A stretch of 64,000 bases of DNA from Paenibacillus mellifer (lineage in GTDB: Bacteria; Bacillota; Bacilli; Paenibacillales; Paenibacillaceae): the NCBI RefSeq assembly GCF_023195895.1, contig NZ_JALPRK010000002.1:186001-250000 (forward strand), in the 5' to 3' direction. Shown in pieces: positions 17,580-25,937 of this stretch. Position numbers and translations under genes: made by a program. The stretch's first letter is position 1, and every line of letters starts with the position of its first letter. The notes under the pieces are model-generated. The model made no database searches. It saw only the letters and a program-made list of their open reading frames with translations, and was not told the origin of the DNA.

Positions 17580-19112
17580 ATGCGGGAGTGTTCAGTAGAA
17601 ATGCGCGGCATCGTCAAAACCTTCGGTTCGGTGGTTGCAAGCGATCAAGTTGATTTTTCGGCAAATGCGGGGGAGATTCATGCGCTGCTTGGCGAAAACG
17701 GAGCGGGCAAAAGCACGGTGATGAGCCTGTTGTCCGGCGTTTATCGGGCAGACGCAGGGGAAATCCGGATCCACGGGACAAAGGTGCAGATTCGCTCTCC
17801 AAAAGACGCGGCTCGGCTTGGCGTGGGAATGGTGTTCCAAAATTTCCGGCTCGTGCCGACGCTGACAGCGGTGGAAAATATCGTGCTTGGCGAAAAGTCG
17901 TCTTTCTGGCGCGGCCGAACCTGGATCAAACGCAAGCATCGGGAAATCGCCGAGCTCGCGAAGCGCTTTGGGTTAAGCATCCCGGTCGACCAGCCGGTCT
18001 GGCAGCTGTCCGTTGGCGAGCAGCAACGCGTGGAAATCGTCAAGACGCTGTACCGCGGGGCGGATATCATTATTCTCGATGAGCCGACCTCGGTGTTAAC
18101 GCCAGGTGAGGCTGAGGGGTTATTCCGCACCCTGCGCCGGATGAAAGAGGAAGGAAAAACCGTTATCCTGACCACCCACAAAATGAAGGAAGTGCTCGCC
18201 TCCTCCGATCGGTTATCGGTTATGCGTAAAGGGAAAATGATCGCGACCTTGCGAACCGAAGATACGAACGAACGTGAGCTGGCCCAACTGATGGTTGGCC
18301 GGGAAGTGACGCTGGAGCGCAGGGAGCTGGAGCGAACGCGCGGCGGGGAGCTGCTGGCAGTACACCGGATCAGCGCGATGGCCGAGCATGGACGCAAAGC
18401 GTTGGATCGCTTGTCCCTGACCGTACACCGGGGCGAAATCGTTGGCGTGGCGGGCGTAGCCGGCAACGGTCAGAAGGAGCTGGCCGAGGTGCTGACCGGG
18501 CTCAGGAATTGGGCGGAAGGGAGCATCCGGTTTGACGGTGTCCCGGTCAAAACGGCATCGGTTCGCAAGGCCATCGCCTCCGGCATCGCCCATGTCCCGG
18601 AGAACCGGATGAAAAGCGGGTTGGCGGGAAGCCTTGGGGCCGTGGACAATTTGCTGACCAAGTCGTACCGCTCCGAAGCGCATTCGCGGCTGGGGATCCT
18701 GAAGTCGGCCAGAAACCGGCAGTGGTCTGAGCAACTGGTGCGAAGATTCGATGTCAAGACGCCGGGACTGGATACACCCGTGCAGCAGTTGTCCGGCGGC
18801 AACCAGCAAAAGCTGCTGTTCGCGAGGGAGGTGACGCAGCGGCCGAAGCTGATGGTCGCCGTGCATCCGACGCAGGGGCTGGACGTCGGCGCTGCGGCCG
18901 GCGTGCATGAGCTGCTGTTGGAGCTGCGGGCAGCGGGCAGCGGCGTGCTGTTGATCTCGGAGGACCTGGACGAATTAATGCAGCTGTCGGATCGGATTCT
19001 CGTGATGTATAACGGGACGATCCTTGGCGAGCAGACCCGCGAGTCGGCAGATCGGGAACGCCTTGGCCTGCTGATGGCGGGAGTCCCCGGCGAGGAGGAG
19101 AAGGTCGTATGA
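17580..19112 (+). CDS. Nucleoside-type ABC transporter ATP-binding protein (double ATPase)
   Basis: A 510-residue protein with two fused ABC domains, as in sugar and BMP-type nucleoside importers (RbsA/NupO). Domain 1 has Walker A GENGAGKST, signature LSVGEQQRVEI and Walker B IIILDEPTSVL. Domain 2 has a degenerate Walker A GVAGNGQKE, signature LSGGNQQK and a Walker B MVAVHPTQGLD in which the usual catalytic acidic residue is replaced, typical for this class. An upstream in-frame ATG at 17514 is ignored because GAAGGAAGGAGG lies just before 17580. Overlaps the next gene by 4 bases. Confidence 0.93.
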   Translation: MRECSVEMRGIVKTFGSVVASDQVDFSANAGEIHALLGENGAGKSTVMSLLSGVYRADAGEIRIHGTKVQIRSPKDAARLGVGMVFQNFRLVPTLTAVENIVLGEKSSFWRGRTWIKRKHREIAELAKRFGLSIPVDQPVWQLSVGEQQRVEIVKTLYRGADIIILDEPTSVLTPGEAEGLFRTLRRMKEEGKTVILTTHKMKEVLASSDRLSVMRKGKMIATLRTEDTNERELAQLMVGREVTLERRELERTRGGELLAVHRISAMAEHGRKALDRLSLTVHRGEIVGVAGVAGNGQKELAEVLTGLRNWAEGSIRFDGVPVKTASVRKAIASGIAHVPENRMKSGLAGSLGAVDNLLTKSYRSEAHSRLGILKSARNRQWSEQLVRRFDVKTPGLDTPVQQLSGGNQQKLLFAREVTQRPKLMVAVHPTQGLDVGAAAGVHELLLELRAAGSGVLLISEDLDELMQLSDRILVMYNGTILGEQTRESADRERLGLLMAGVPGEEEKVV

Positions 19113-20233
19113 GCCGGCAAAAAGCAGGGGCTGAAACGTTGCTGAAGCCGGTCATTTCCCCGGTATCCGCAGGAAAAAGCAGGGCTTGGCGGCTGGAATT
19201 CGACGCAATACGGGTTCGCTCGCCTTGGTGGACGCCGGTCTTGTCCGTGCTGCTGGCGCTTCTGCTGTGCGCAGGATTCATCGCCGTCAACGGAATGAAT
19301 CCCTGGACGGTGTACGCGAAAATGTGGAACGGCGCCTTTGGAACCGGCTATGGCCTCACCGAGACGCTGGTCAAGGCGATCCCACTGTTGCTGTGCGGAC
19401 TTGGCATTGCCGTGGCTTACCGTATTTCAGTCTGGAACATCGGGGCCGAAGGGCAACTGACGGCCGGCGCAATCGCCGCCACGGCGGTGACGATCTATTT
19501 CCCTGAAATCCCCGCGGTTTGGTCGATCCCGCTGATGTTGGTACTTGGGGTTGCGGCAGGGGCGTTTTGGGGGCTGCTGACCGCGATTCCGCGTATCTAT
19601 TTTGGGGTCAACGAGTTGATTACCTCGCTGATGCTGAATTACGTGGCACTGCTGGCGTTGGATTATTTCGTCATTGGACCCTGGAAGGATCCCGAAGGCT
19701 TCAACATGCCGGGGTCGCCGATGTTTGCCGCCTCGCTATCCTTGCCTACACTGGGCGGAACGCGGCTGCATATCGGTTTGCTTTTTGCTCTTGTCGCCGT
19801 TTTGATCTATTACTTGATGATTCGGTTCACCCGCTGGGGATACGAGCTGCGGATGATTGGCGCCAATCCGGTTGCAGCGCGATATAACGGCATCCCGATC
19901 ACCCGTCATATCTTGCTCGTCATGGTGATCAGCGGAGGGCTGGCCGGCTTGGCCGGGATGGTGGAGGTTTCCGGCGTCAGCCACAAACTGATGCAGGGCA
20001 TCTCTCCGGGCTACGGGTATACCGCGATTATCGTTGCTTGGCTGGCGAAGTTGAATCCGCTCGGATTAATCGTATCGGCCGTGTTATTCGGCGGACTGAT
20101 CGTCGGCGGCTACAGCGTACAGACGATCGGCTTGCCGTCATCCGTGTCGGAAATGCTGCAGGGGGCGATTTTGTTTTTCCTGATCGCCGGGGATATGATC
20201 ACACGATTCCGGGTTCGCCGCAGGTCGGCGTAA
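19109..20233 (+). CDS. Nucleoside ABC transporter permease (first)
   Basis: A 374-residue inner-membrane protein of the BPD_transp_2 family, with a cytoplasmic N-terminal stretch of about 40 residues and about nine hydrophobic segments. The conserved VWNIGAEGQLTAGAI and MIGANPVAARYNGI motifs mark the BMP/nucleoside branch (NupP-like). It starts in the 3' end of the ATPase gene and is followed after 19 bases by the partner permease. Confidence 0.92.
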   Translation: MSRQKAGAETLLKPVISPVSAGKSRAWRLEFDAIRVRSPWWTPVLSVLLALLLCAGFIAVNGMNPWTVYAKMWNGAFGTGYGLTETLVKAIPLLLCGLGIAVAYRISVWNIGAEGQLTAGAIAATAVTIYFPEIPAVWSIPLMLVLGVAAGAFWGLLTAIPRIYFGVNELITSLMLNYVALLALDYFVIGPWKDPEGFNMPGSPMFAASLSLPTLGGTRLHIGLLFALVAVLIYYLMIRFTRWGYELRMIGANPVAARYNGIPITRHILLVMVISGGLAGLAGMVEVSGVSHKLMQGISPGYGYTAIIVAWLAKLNPLGLIVSAVLFGGLIVGGYSVQTIGLPSSVSEMLQGAILFFLIAGDMITRFRVRRRSA

Positions 20234-20252
20234 CGCAAAGGAGGTTCCCTTG

Positions 20253-21182
20253 ATGGATTTTGTGACCCAATTGCTGCTTGCCGCGATCACCGCCGGGACC
20301 CCGCTGCTGCTGGCTACTCTTGGCGGCATACTCACCGAACGGGCCGGAATCATCCAACTGGGCGCCGAAGGACTGATGCTGATGGGGGCTGTGACGACCT
20401 GTCTTGTGTTCATCCGTTCGGGGAACCTGGCACTCGCCTTGTTGGCGGCTGCGGCGGTCACGGCGCTGCTGGGGATGGTACACGCGTTCCTGTCGGTCAC
20501 GCTTCGGGCTAACCAGACGATGTGCGGCCTCGCGATGACCCTGTTCGGAAGCGGGCTTAGCGCCTATCTCGGCAAAGCGGTCAGCGGCAACCCGTTACCC
20601 GGTATTCTGCCAAGAATCCCGCTGGAATTCCTTGAACCGATTCCGGTGATCGGGGCGATTTTTGGCAGGCTGGATCTGCTGACTTGGCTGAGCTTCTTGC
20701 TTGTCATCGCACTTCATCTGCTGATTCATCGCACTTCCTGGGGCCTGCATTTGCGGGCGGTTGGCGACAGTCCGGCGACAGCTGATGTGATGGGGATCCG
20801 GGTTCACTTGATCCGTTACGGCTATGTGACAGCCGGTGCGATGTTGATCGGGTTGGCCGGTGCGGATATGGTGTTAACCGTTGCCCCGACGTGGAACGAA
20901 GGGTTGACGGCCGGGCGGGGCTGGATCGCGGTGGGGCTGGTGATTTTTGCAAGATGGAATCCGGTACGGGCGCTGCTCTGCGCTTATTTCTTTGGCGCAT
21001 TGGATTCGCTGGGCTTCCGGATGCAGCTGCTTGGCAGCGCCATTCCGCCGTATTTCCTCAAAATGATCCCTTATGTCGTTACCATTCTTGTATTGATGTA
21101 CCTGGGCTACCGCGATCGCGGCAAACCGTCGGGTACGCCGGAATCACTGGGTGTTCCTTATGTTCGGGAGCATCGTTTTTAG
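20253..21182 (+). CDS. Nucleoside ABC transporter permease (second)
   Basis: A 309-residue membrane protein of the BPD_transp_2 family (NupQ-like) with about eight hydrophobic segments and the motifs GIIQLGAEGLMLMGAV and RAVGDSPATADVMGI. The start is the ATG at 20253, nine bases after AAAGGAGG; a TTG directly before it is also in frame. It completes the four-gene importer (lipoprotein, double ATPase, two permeases) and is followed after 20 bases by the xanthine dehydrogenase subunits. Confidence 0.92.
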   Translation: MDFVTQLLLAAITAGTPLLLATLGGILTERAGIIQLGAEGLMLMGAVTTCLVFIRSGNLALALLAAAAVTALLGMVHAFLSVTLRANQTMCGLAMTLFGSGLSAYLGKAVSGNPLPGILPRIPLEFLEPIPVIGAIFGRLDLLTWLSFLLVIALHLLIHRTSWGLHLRAVGDSPATADVMGIRVHLIRYGYVTAGAMLIGLAGADMVLTVAPTWNEGLTAGRGWIAVGLVIFARWNPVRALLCAYFFGALDSLGFRMQLLGSAIPPYFLKMIPYVVTILVLMYLGYRDRGKPSGTPESLGVPYVREHRF

Positions 21183-21202
21183 CGCATAAGGGGGGAAGGG
21201 TC

Positions 21203-22126
21203 ATGCTGCAATGGCGTGAACATTTGCTTCGAACACCGGTGCTTTATCAGCCGCGCACCCTGGAGGAAGCGCGGAAGCTGAAGCGGGAACTTGGGGCGAA
21301 GGCGGTTTACGCAGCGGGCGGCACTTTGCTGCGGACGCTGTGGGAGAACGGAACCGCCGCTCTGCCGGAGGCGCTGATCGACCTTCGCGGTGTGGCGGGT
21401 TTATCGGGGATCCGTCATGAAGACGGTCACCTATATATCGGGGCTTTGACGGAGTTGTCGGTTTGTCGAAGCCGTGGAGAGATTGCGATGGCCTCTCCTG
21501 CTTTGCGGGAAGCTGCCCGGGGGATTGCTGCTCCGTCCGTTCGCAATTTAGCGACGATTGGCGGGAATATCACCTGCGGCAATGGGGATGTATTGCCCGC
21601 GTTGCTGGTGGCTGAAGCGGAGCTGGCCGTTAGCGGTCCGGATTCCAACCCGTGGGTGCCGATGGCAGCTTGGTTGGCGGATCGCTGGAGCAGCACGTAC
21701 GATCCGGAAACGATCGTGGCGGGCGTACGCTTGCCTGCGGCGTCGGCTCGTAATGAGCTCGGTGGACGGCGGTTCGAGGTCTATCGCAAGGTGGGCCGCC
21801 GCGAAGCGTTTACGCCGTCGCTGGTGACGGCAGCGCTGGCCGGAACGATCGGGGAGGACGGCGTTCTCCGCAGCGTGCGAATCGCCGCCGGTGGCGGAAG
21901 CAGCCGCCCGCACCGGCTGGAGCGGGCGGAGGCGCTGCTGGAGGGACGCCGCTTCAGTGCGGAGCTGATGTCTTCGCTCAGCGAGGCGGTACATGAGGAA
22001 TATGCACCCTCTGGAGATGCGTTTGCGACAGGAGCCTATAAGTCAAAAACGGCGGCCAACTTGATTGCCGCCGAGCTCTGGAGGCTGCTTCATCCTCGAG
22101 AAGACTCCCCGGAGCAACCGGTGTAA
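21203..22126 (+). CDS. pucC: Xanthine dehydrogenase FAD-binding subunit
   Basis: A 307-residue FAD-binding subunit of the molybdenum hydroxylase family. Visible are YQPRTLEEARKL at the N terminus, the FAD motifs KAVYAAGGTLL and VRNLATIGGNITCGN, and the C-terminal CO_deh_flav_C region (RKVGRREAFTPSLV, then RIAAGGGSSRPHR). It passes electrons from the iron-sulfur subunit to NAD. The ATG at 21203 follows GGGGGGAAGG; the long in-frame extension upstream overlaps the permease gene and is not coding. It matches PucC of B. subtilis and is followed by the molybdenum and iron-sulfur subunits. Confidence 0.92.
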   Translation: MLQWREHLLRTPVLYQPRTLEEARKLKRELGAKAVYAAGGTLLRTLWENGTAALPEALIDLRGVAGLSGIRHEDGHLYIGALTELSVCRSRGEIAMASPALREAARGIAAPSVRNLATIGGNITCGNGDVLPALLVAEAELAVSGPDSNPWVPMAAWLADRWSSTYDPETIVAGVRLPAASARNELGGRRFEVYRKVGRREAFTPSLVTAALAGTIGEDGVLRSVRIAAGGGSSRPHRLERAEALLEGRRFSAELMSSLSEAVHEEYAPSGDAFATGAYKSKTAANLIAAELWRLLHPREDSPEQPV

Positions 22127-22181
22127 CTAGGGGAAATACCGTCAGTATAGGAGAGGACATTGCACGAAGGGGGAGGAGACC

Positions 22182-24458
22182 ATGCTGCTGAATCGAGAGT
22201 CCAGCGGAGCCCGCTGGCGGACGCGGCCGGACGGCCTGGAGAAGGTGACGGGCAAACTGCAATACCTAACCGACCGATCGGCGGAAGGGATGCTGATCGG
22301 CCGCGTGCTGAGAAGTGCGAAGGCCCATGCGCGAATCTTGGGGATTCGCACGGAGGCCGTGGCCAAAGTTCCCGGCGTGTATGCCGTGTTAACCCACGAG
22401 GATGTACCGGGGCTAAACGCGTTTGGCATTGCGTTTCCTCACCAACCGGTATTTTGTGCCGATCGGGTTCGGTATACTGGCGATGCAATAGCTGCGGTGG
22501 CTGCGGAGACCGAGGAGCTGGCCGAATACGCGTTGTCCCTGATTGAGGTGGACTACGAGCCGTTACCGGTGGTGACCGACCCCGAGGAGGCCTTGCGTGA
22601 GGACGCCATCCTGCTGCATCCCGAAGGGAACGTGCTGCATCGCGCGGAATACCGCAAAGGCGAACCGGAAGCGGTGTTTGCGTCCTGTGCCTATGTGGCC
22701 GAGGAAACCTACTTTACCCCGCGGCAGATGCATACGTATATGGAAACGGAGGGCGGGCTGTTTGTTCCGGAAACAGACGGGAAGTTAACTGTGTATTCGG
22801 CCACCCAACACGGCTTAAAAGACCGGATGCAGCTCTCGCGAATCCTCGCGCTACCGGAGGAGCGGATCCGCGTCGTTTCCAGCCCGATTGGCGGTTCATT
22901 TGGCGGCAAGGACGAATTGAATGTCCAGCCATACGGGGCGCTGCTTGCACTGCGCACGGGTCGGCCGGTACGGATGCATAACTCCCGTGCGGAGTCCGTC
23001 CGGGCCGGTCTGAAACGCCATCCGATGAAGATTACGATGCGCACGGGCTGCGACCGGGAAGGCCGACTGCTGGCCCATACCGTTCGGGTCGTGTCCGATA
23101 CCGGCGCTTACGCCACGCTTGGTGCCGAGGTGCTGAACTTCGCCACCGAGCATGTCATCGGGCCATATCGAATCAAGCATATTGATGTGAAAAGCGTATG
23201 CGTGTATACAAACAATGGCGTTTCCGGGGAGTTCCGGGGTTTTGGCGGCAACCAGGCGATTTTTGCGTTGGAAGGTCAGATCGATCGACTGGCGGCGATG
23301 GTCGGAATCGATCCGTGGGAAATACGCCGCCGCAATCTACGGAAGCTTGGCGACCCCGGTCCGCTCGGCCAGCCGATTGCCCCAACCGATGGCGCCCGTC
23401 AGGTGTGGGAGGCCTTAGAAGCCAGTTCGCTGATGGTGGAACGAATGGGAAGTCGGGTTCGAGAGCCCCATGATCCTTGGACGGTAACCGGTATCGGGGC
23501 GGCGATCGCCATGCACGGGGCCGGGCTTGGCTTCGGCATTCCCGATCCCGCAGGAGGCCGGCTGCAGCTGGCGCCGGACGGCCGGATCGAAGCGGTGTTC
23601 GGCTACGAAGAGTTTGGTCAAGGCCTCATTGCTACAATGGAGCAGATGCTGATCGAGCAATACGGCTTCGCGGCCGAGGATTTGCGGATCATCATTGGGG
23701 ATACGGACGTGGTGCCGAACAGTGGTTCCAGCACGGCCTCGCGGGCTACCAGCATGATGTGGATGTCGCTGCGCCGCCTGGTACCCAATTTTACAGCTAA
23801 GCTGACTGCCGCGGCGGAACGAGCTGGCGGGGGCGCAGGCTGTCATTCTGGCAAAGGCGGGATGTGGAAGGACGGTAGCCGGGTGATGACGTACGTTGAG
23901 CTGGCACAAGCCTTGTCGGAGCCTATCGTAAGCGAAACCGCGTTCTCGTACCCAACAACAACGCTGGAGCGGGTTGGCGCCCATTTTCTATATACCTACG
24001 CGGGGATTGCGGTCAAGGTGGAAGTCAATACGCTGACCGGCAGGGTCCGTATTGTTGATCAGTATCACGTGATTGCCGCCGGTCCGGTGGCGAATCCTCA
24101 AGGTTATCTGGGCCAAATCGAAGGCGGGGCCGCAATGGCTGCCGGGTTTACGTTGACGGAAGATGCACAGATGGAGGAAGGCCTCTATCTAACGAAAAAC
24201 TTGGACACCTACCTGATCCCTACGGTACTCGATTTCAACGGCAGGATCCAGGTCGAGCCGATGGAGGATCTGCCGGAGCAGGACACCTACGGTCCGCGCG
24301 GCGTCGGGGAAGTGGGGTCGGTGTGCCTGGCCCCGGCGGTGGCCTCCGCTGTGTTTCAAGCCGTAGGCAAACGGGTGAACCGGCTGCCGATCGAACCGGA
24401 GCTGCTGCAGGAGATGCCTTTTACGAGCGGGAAGGCGGTGGATTCGCATGTTGGATAA
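22182..24458 (+). CDS. pucD: Xanthine dehydrogenase molybdenum-binding subunit
   Basis: A 758-residue catalytic subunit that hydroxylates hypoxanthine and xanthine at molybdopterin. The N-terminal a/b hammerhead domain (about 1-125: RPDGLEKVTGKLQYLTD) is followed by the cofactor-binding domains with GGSFGGKDELNVQPYG, SGEFRGFGGNQAIFALE, and the C-terminal GPRGVGEVGSVCLAPAV, whose Glu in GVGE is the expected catalytic base. Length agrees with PucD of B. subtilis. The ATG follows GGGGGAGGAG. The 3' end overlaps the iron-sulfur subunit by 11 bases. Confidence 0.94.
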   Translation: MLLNRESSGARWRTRPDGLEKVTGKLQYLTDRSAEGMLIGRVLRSAKAHARILGIRTEAVAKVPGVYAVLTHEDVPGLNAFGIAFPHQPVFCADRVRYTGDAIAAVAAETEELAEYALSLIEVDYEPLPVVTDPEEALREDAILLHPEGNVLHRAEYRKGEPEAVFASCAYVAEETYFTPRQMHTYMETEGGLFVPETDGKLTVYSATQHGLKDRMQLSRILALPEERIRVVSSPIGGSFGGKDELNVQPYGALLALRTGRPVRMHNSRAESVRAGLKRHPMKITMRTGCDREGRLLAHTVRVVSDTGAYATLGAEVLNFATEHVIGPYRIKHIDVKSVCVYTNNGVSGEFRGFGGNQAIFALEGQIDRLAAMVGIDPWEIRRRNLRKLGDPGPLGQPIAPTDGARQVWEALEASSLMVERMGSRVREPHDPWTVTGIGAAIAMHGAGLGFGIPDPAGGRLQLAPDGRIEAVFGYEEFGQGLIATMEQMLIEQYGFAAEDLRIIIGDTDVVPNSGSSTASRATSMMWMSLRRLVPNFTAKLTAAAERAGGGAGCHSGKGGMWKDGSRVMTYVELAQALSEPIVSETAFSYPTTTLERVGAHFLYTYAGIAVKVEVNTLTGRVRIVDQYHVIAAGPVANPQGYLGQIEGGAAMAAGFTLTEDAQMEEGLYLTKNLDTYLIPTVLDFNGRIQVEPMEDLPEQDTYGPRGVGEVGSVCLAPAVASAVFQAVGKRVNRLPIEPELLQEMPFTSGKAVDSHVG

Positions 24459-24963
24459 AATCCCGAATACGGTGGAGGCGGGGCGAGGTTTTAAGGTAAG
24501 GTTCCGCGTAAACGGGCATCCCGTCTCCCTAAAGGTACCGCCTTCACGGCGGTTGTTGGCGCTGATTCGTGAGGATCTCGGATTAACCGGGACGAAACGT
24601 TCCTGCGAGCTTGGCCGCTGCGGTTCCTGCATGGTGCTGCTGAACGGTCGTCCGGTGAACGCTTGCCTGACGATGGCCTATCAATGCGAAGGCGCCGACA
24701 TCGTCACGATCGAAGGGATCAGCGCCGGAGGACTTCACCCGGTACAGCAGGCTTTCCTGGAGGAAGGCGGATTCCAATGCGGGTATTGTACGCCGGGAAT
24801 GGTCGTTTCCGTGGTAGCGCTACTGTCAGCCAACCCGCAGCCCGCACCGGAGGAAATCGAAGAAGCTTTGTCGGGCAACTTATGCCGCTGCACAGGATAT
24901 GCGTCCATTCTACGCGCGGTAAATCGAGCGATCGAACAAGGGGGCGGCAGTCATGAAAACTGA
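24448..24963 (+). CDS. pucE: Xanthine dehydrogenase 2Fe-2S subunit
   Basis: A 171-residue iron-sulfur subunit with both cluster sites. The plant-ferredoxin-type site is CELGRCGSC plus a fourth Cys in VNAC; the second site in the helical domain is QCGYCTPG and NLCRCTGY. It carries electrons between molybdopterin and FAD. It overlaps pucD by 11 bases and the next gene by 11 bases, so translation is tightly coupled. It matches PucE. Confidence 0.95.
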   Translation: MLDKIPNTVEAGRGFKVRFRVNGHPVSLKVPPSRRLLALIREDLGLTGTKRSCELGRCGSCMVLLNGRPVNACLTMAYQCEGADIVTIEGISAGGLHPVQQAFLEEGGFQCGYCTPGMVVSVVALLSANPQPAPEEIEEALSGNLCRCTGYASILRAVNRAIEQGGGSHEN

Positions 24964-25468
24964 AGGGTCCTGCTTAACGCTGACCGATTTGAATCTCATG
25001 GATCGGCAGCATTTTACGGAGGCGCTGGGCGGGATTTTTGAGGATTCGCCTTGGGTGGCAGAAGCGGCTTTTCCGTTGCGGCCGTTTACTTCCGTGGCCC
25101 ATCTGCACGAAGTCATGCTGGAAGCGGCACGACATGCTGAGGAAGCAACCCAGCTTGAGCTCCTTCGCGCGCATCCCGATTTAGCGACCCGGATGAAGGT
25201 ATCACCGCTCTCGGCAGCCGAACAGCAGGGGGCGGGACTCGATTCGTTGTCGAACGAGGAGTACGCCCAACTCACCGAATGCAATCAGAGGTATACGGAG
25301 AAGTTCGGGTTTCCGTTTATTCTCGCGGTACGGGGCAAGAGCAAGAGCGAGATCCTCCGTTCCATCGCCGAGCGGATCGAATCGAGCCTGGAGCTGGAGC
25401 AAGAGCGGGCATGGATCGAAATCGGAAAAATCACCCAGTTCCGGTTGGAAGATCTCGTTGTTACTTAA
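24953..25468 (+). CDS. uraD: 2-oxo-4-hydroxy-4-carboxy-5-ureidoimidazoline (OHCU) decarboxylase
   Basis: A 171-residue OHCU decarboxylase that converts OHCU to S-allantoin. The family motif RAHPDLATRM carries the catalytic His74, and FGFPFILAVRGKSKSEIL is the second conserved block. In B. subtilis this activity is the N-terminal half of PucL, fused to uricase. Here the protein ends after the decarboxylase domain and the next gene follows at once, so the uricase half is absent. It overlaps pucE by 11 bases. Confidence 0.93.
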   Translation: MKTEGSCLTLTDLNLMDRQHFTEALGGIFEDSPWVAEAAFPLRPFTSVAHLHEVMLEAARHAEEATQLELLRAHPDLATRMKVSPLSAAEQQGAGLDSLSNEEYAQLTECNQRYTEKFGFPFILAVRGKSKSEILRSIAERIESSLELEQERAWIEIGKITQFRLEDLVVT

Positions 25469-25514
25469 TCGATCCGGAAGGGACTTTCGAGAACAAGAAA
25501 GGGGGCGGAATGGT

Positions 25515-25898
25515 ATGGTACGCGGGCAGTACAACCGATTGACGACACATGTGTTGGACTTGGCACGGGGGGTTCCGGCAGTAGGTATGCATGTGGAGTT
25601 AAGAAGGCTGGAAGGGGAACATCGCCCTTTGCTTCGTTCCGCCCGCACCAATGCGGAAGGGCGCTTGGACGTTCCGCTCCTGGAGGGACCGGAGATGACG
25701 GCGGGCGAATACGAGCTTTTATTTGACGCGGAGGATTATTTCACTCAGATGGGTCAGCTTGCATCGGTTGAAGGAATGGGGGAACCCGGATTTTTACGCC
25801 TCATTCCCATCCGATTTCACATCAGCGCTGAAGGCGGCCATTATCATGTTCCGTTGCTGCTGGCACCAGGTGGTTACAGCACCTACCGCGGAGGCTAA
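25515..25898 (+). CDS. uraH: 5-hydroxyisourate hydrolase
   Basis: A 127-residue transthyretin-related protein that hydrolyses 5-hydroxyisourate to OHCU. The N-terminal signature LTTHVLDLARGVPA holds the active-site His12, and the C terminus shows HYHVPLLLAPGGYSTYRGG. The family ends in YRGS; here the last residue is Gly. The second of two close ATGs (25515) is in frame with the domain and follows AAGGGGGCGG; the ATG at 25510 is out of frame. It matches PucM and sits directly after uraD. Confidence 0.93.
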   Translation: MVRGQYNRLTTHVLDLARGVPAVGMHVELRRLEGEHRPLLRSARTNAEGRLDVPLLEGPEMTAGEYELLFDAEDYFTQMGQLASVEGMGEPGFLRLIPIRFHISAEGGHYHVPLLLAPGGYSTYRGG

Positions 25899-25937
25899 GC
25901 GTAAGGCGAAAGGTCATCGGAGGAGGGGAAGCTTAGC

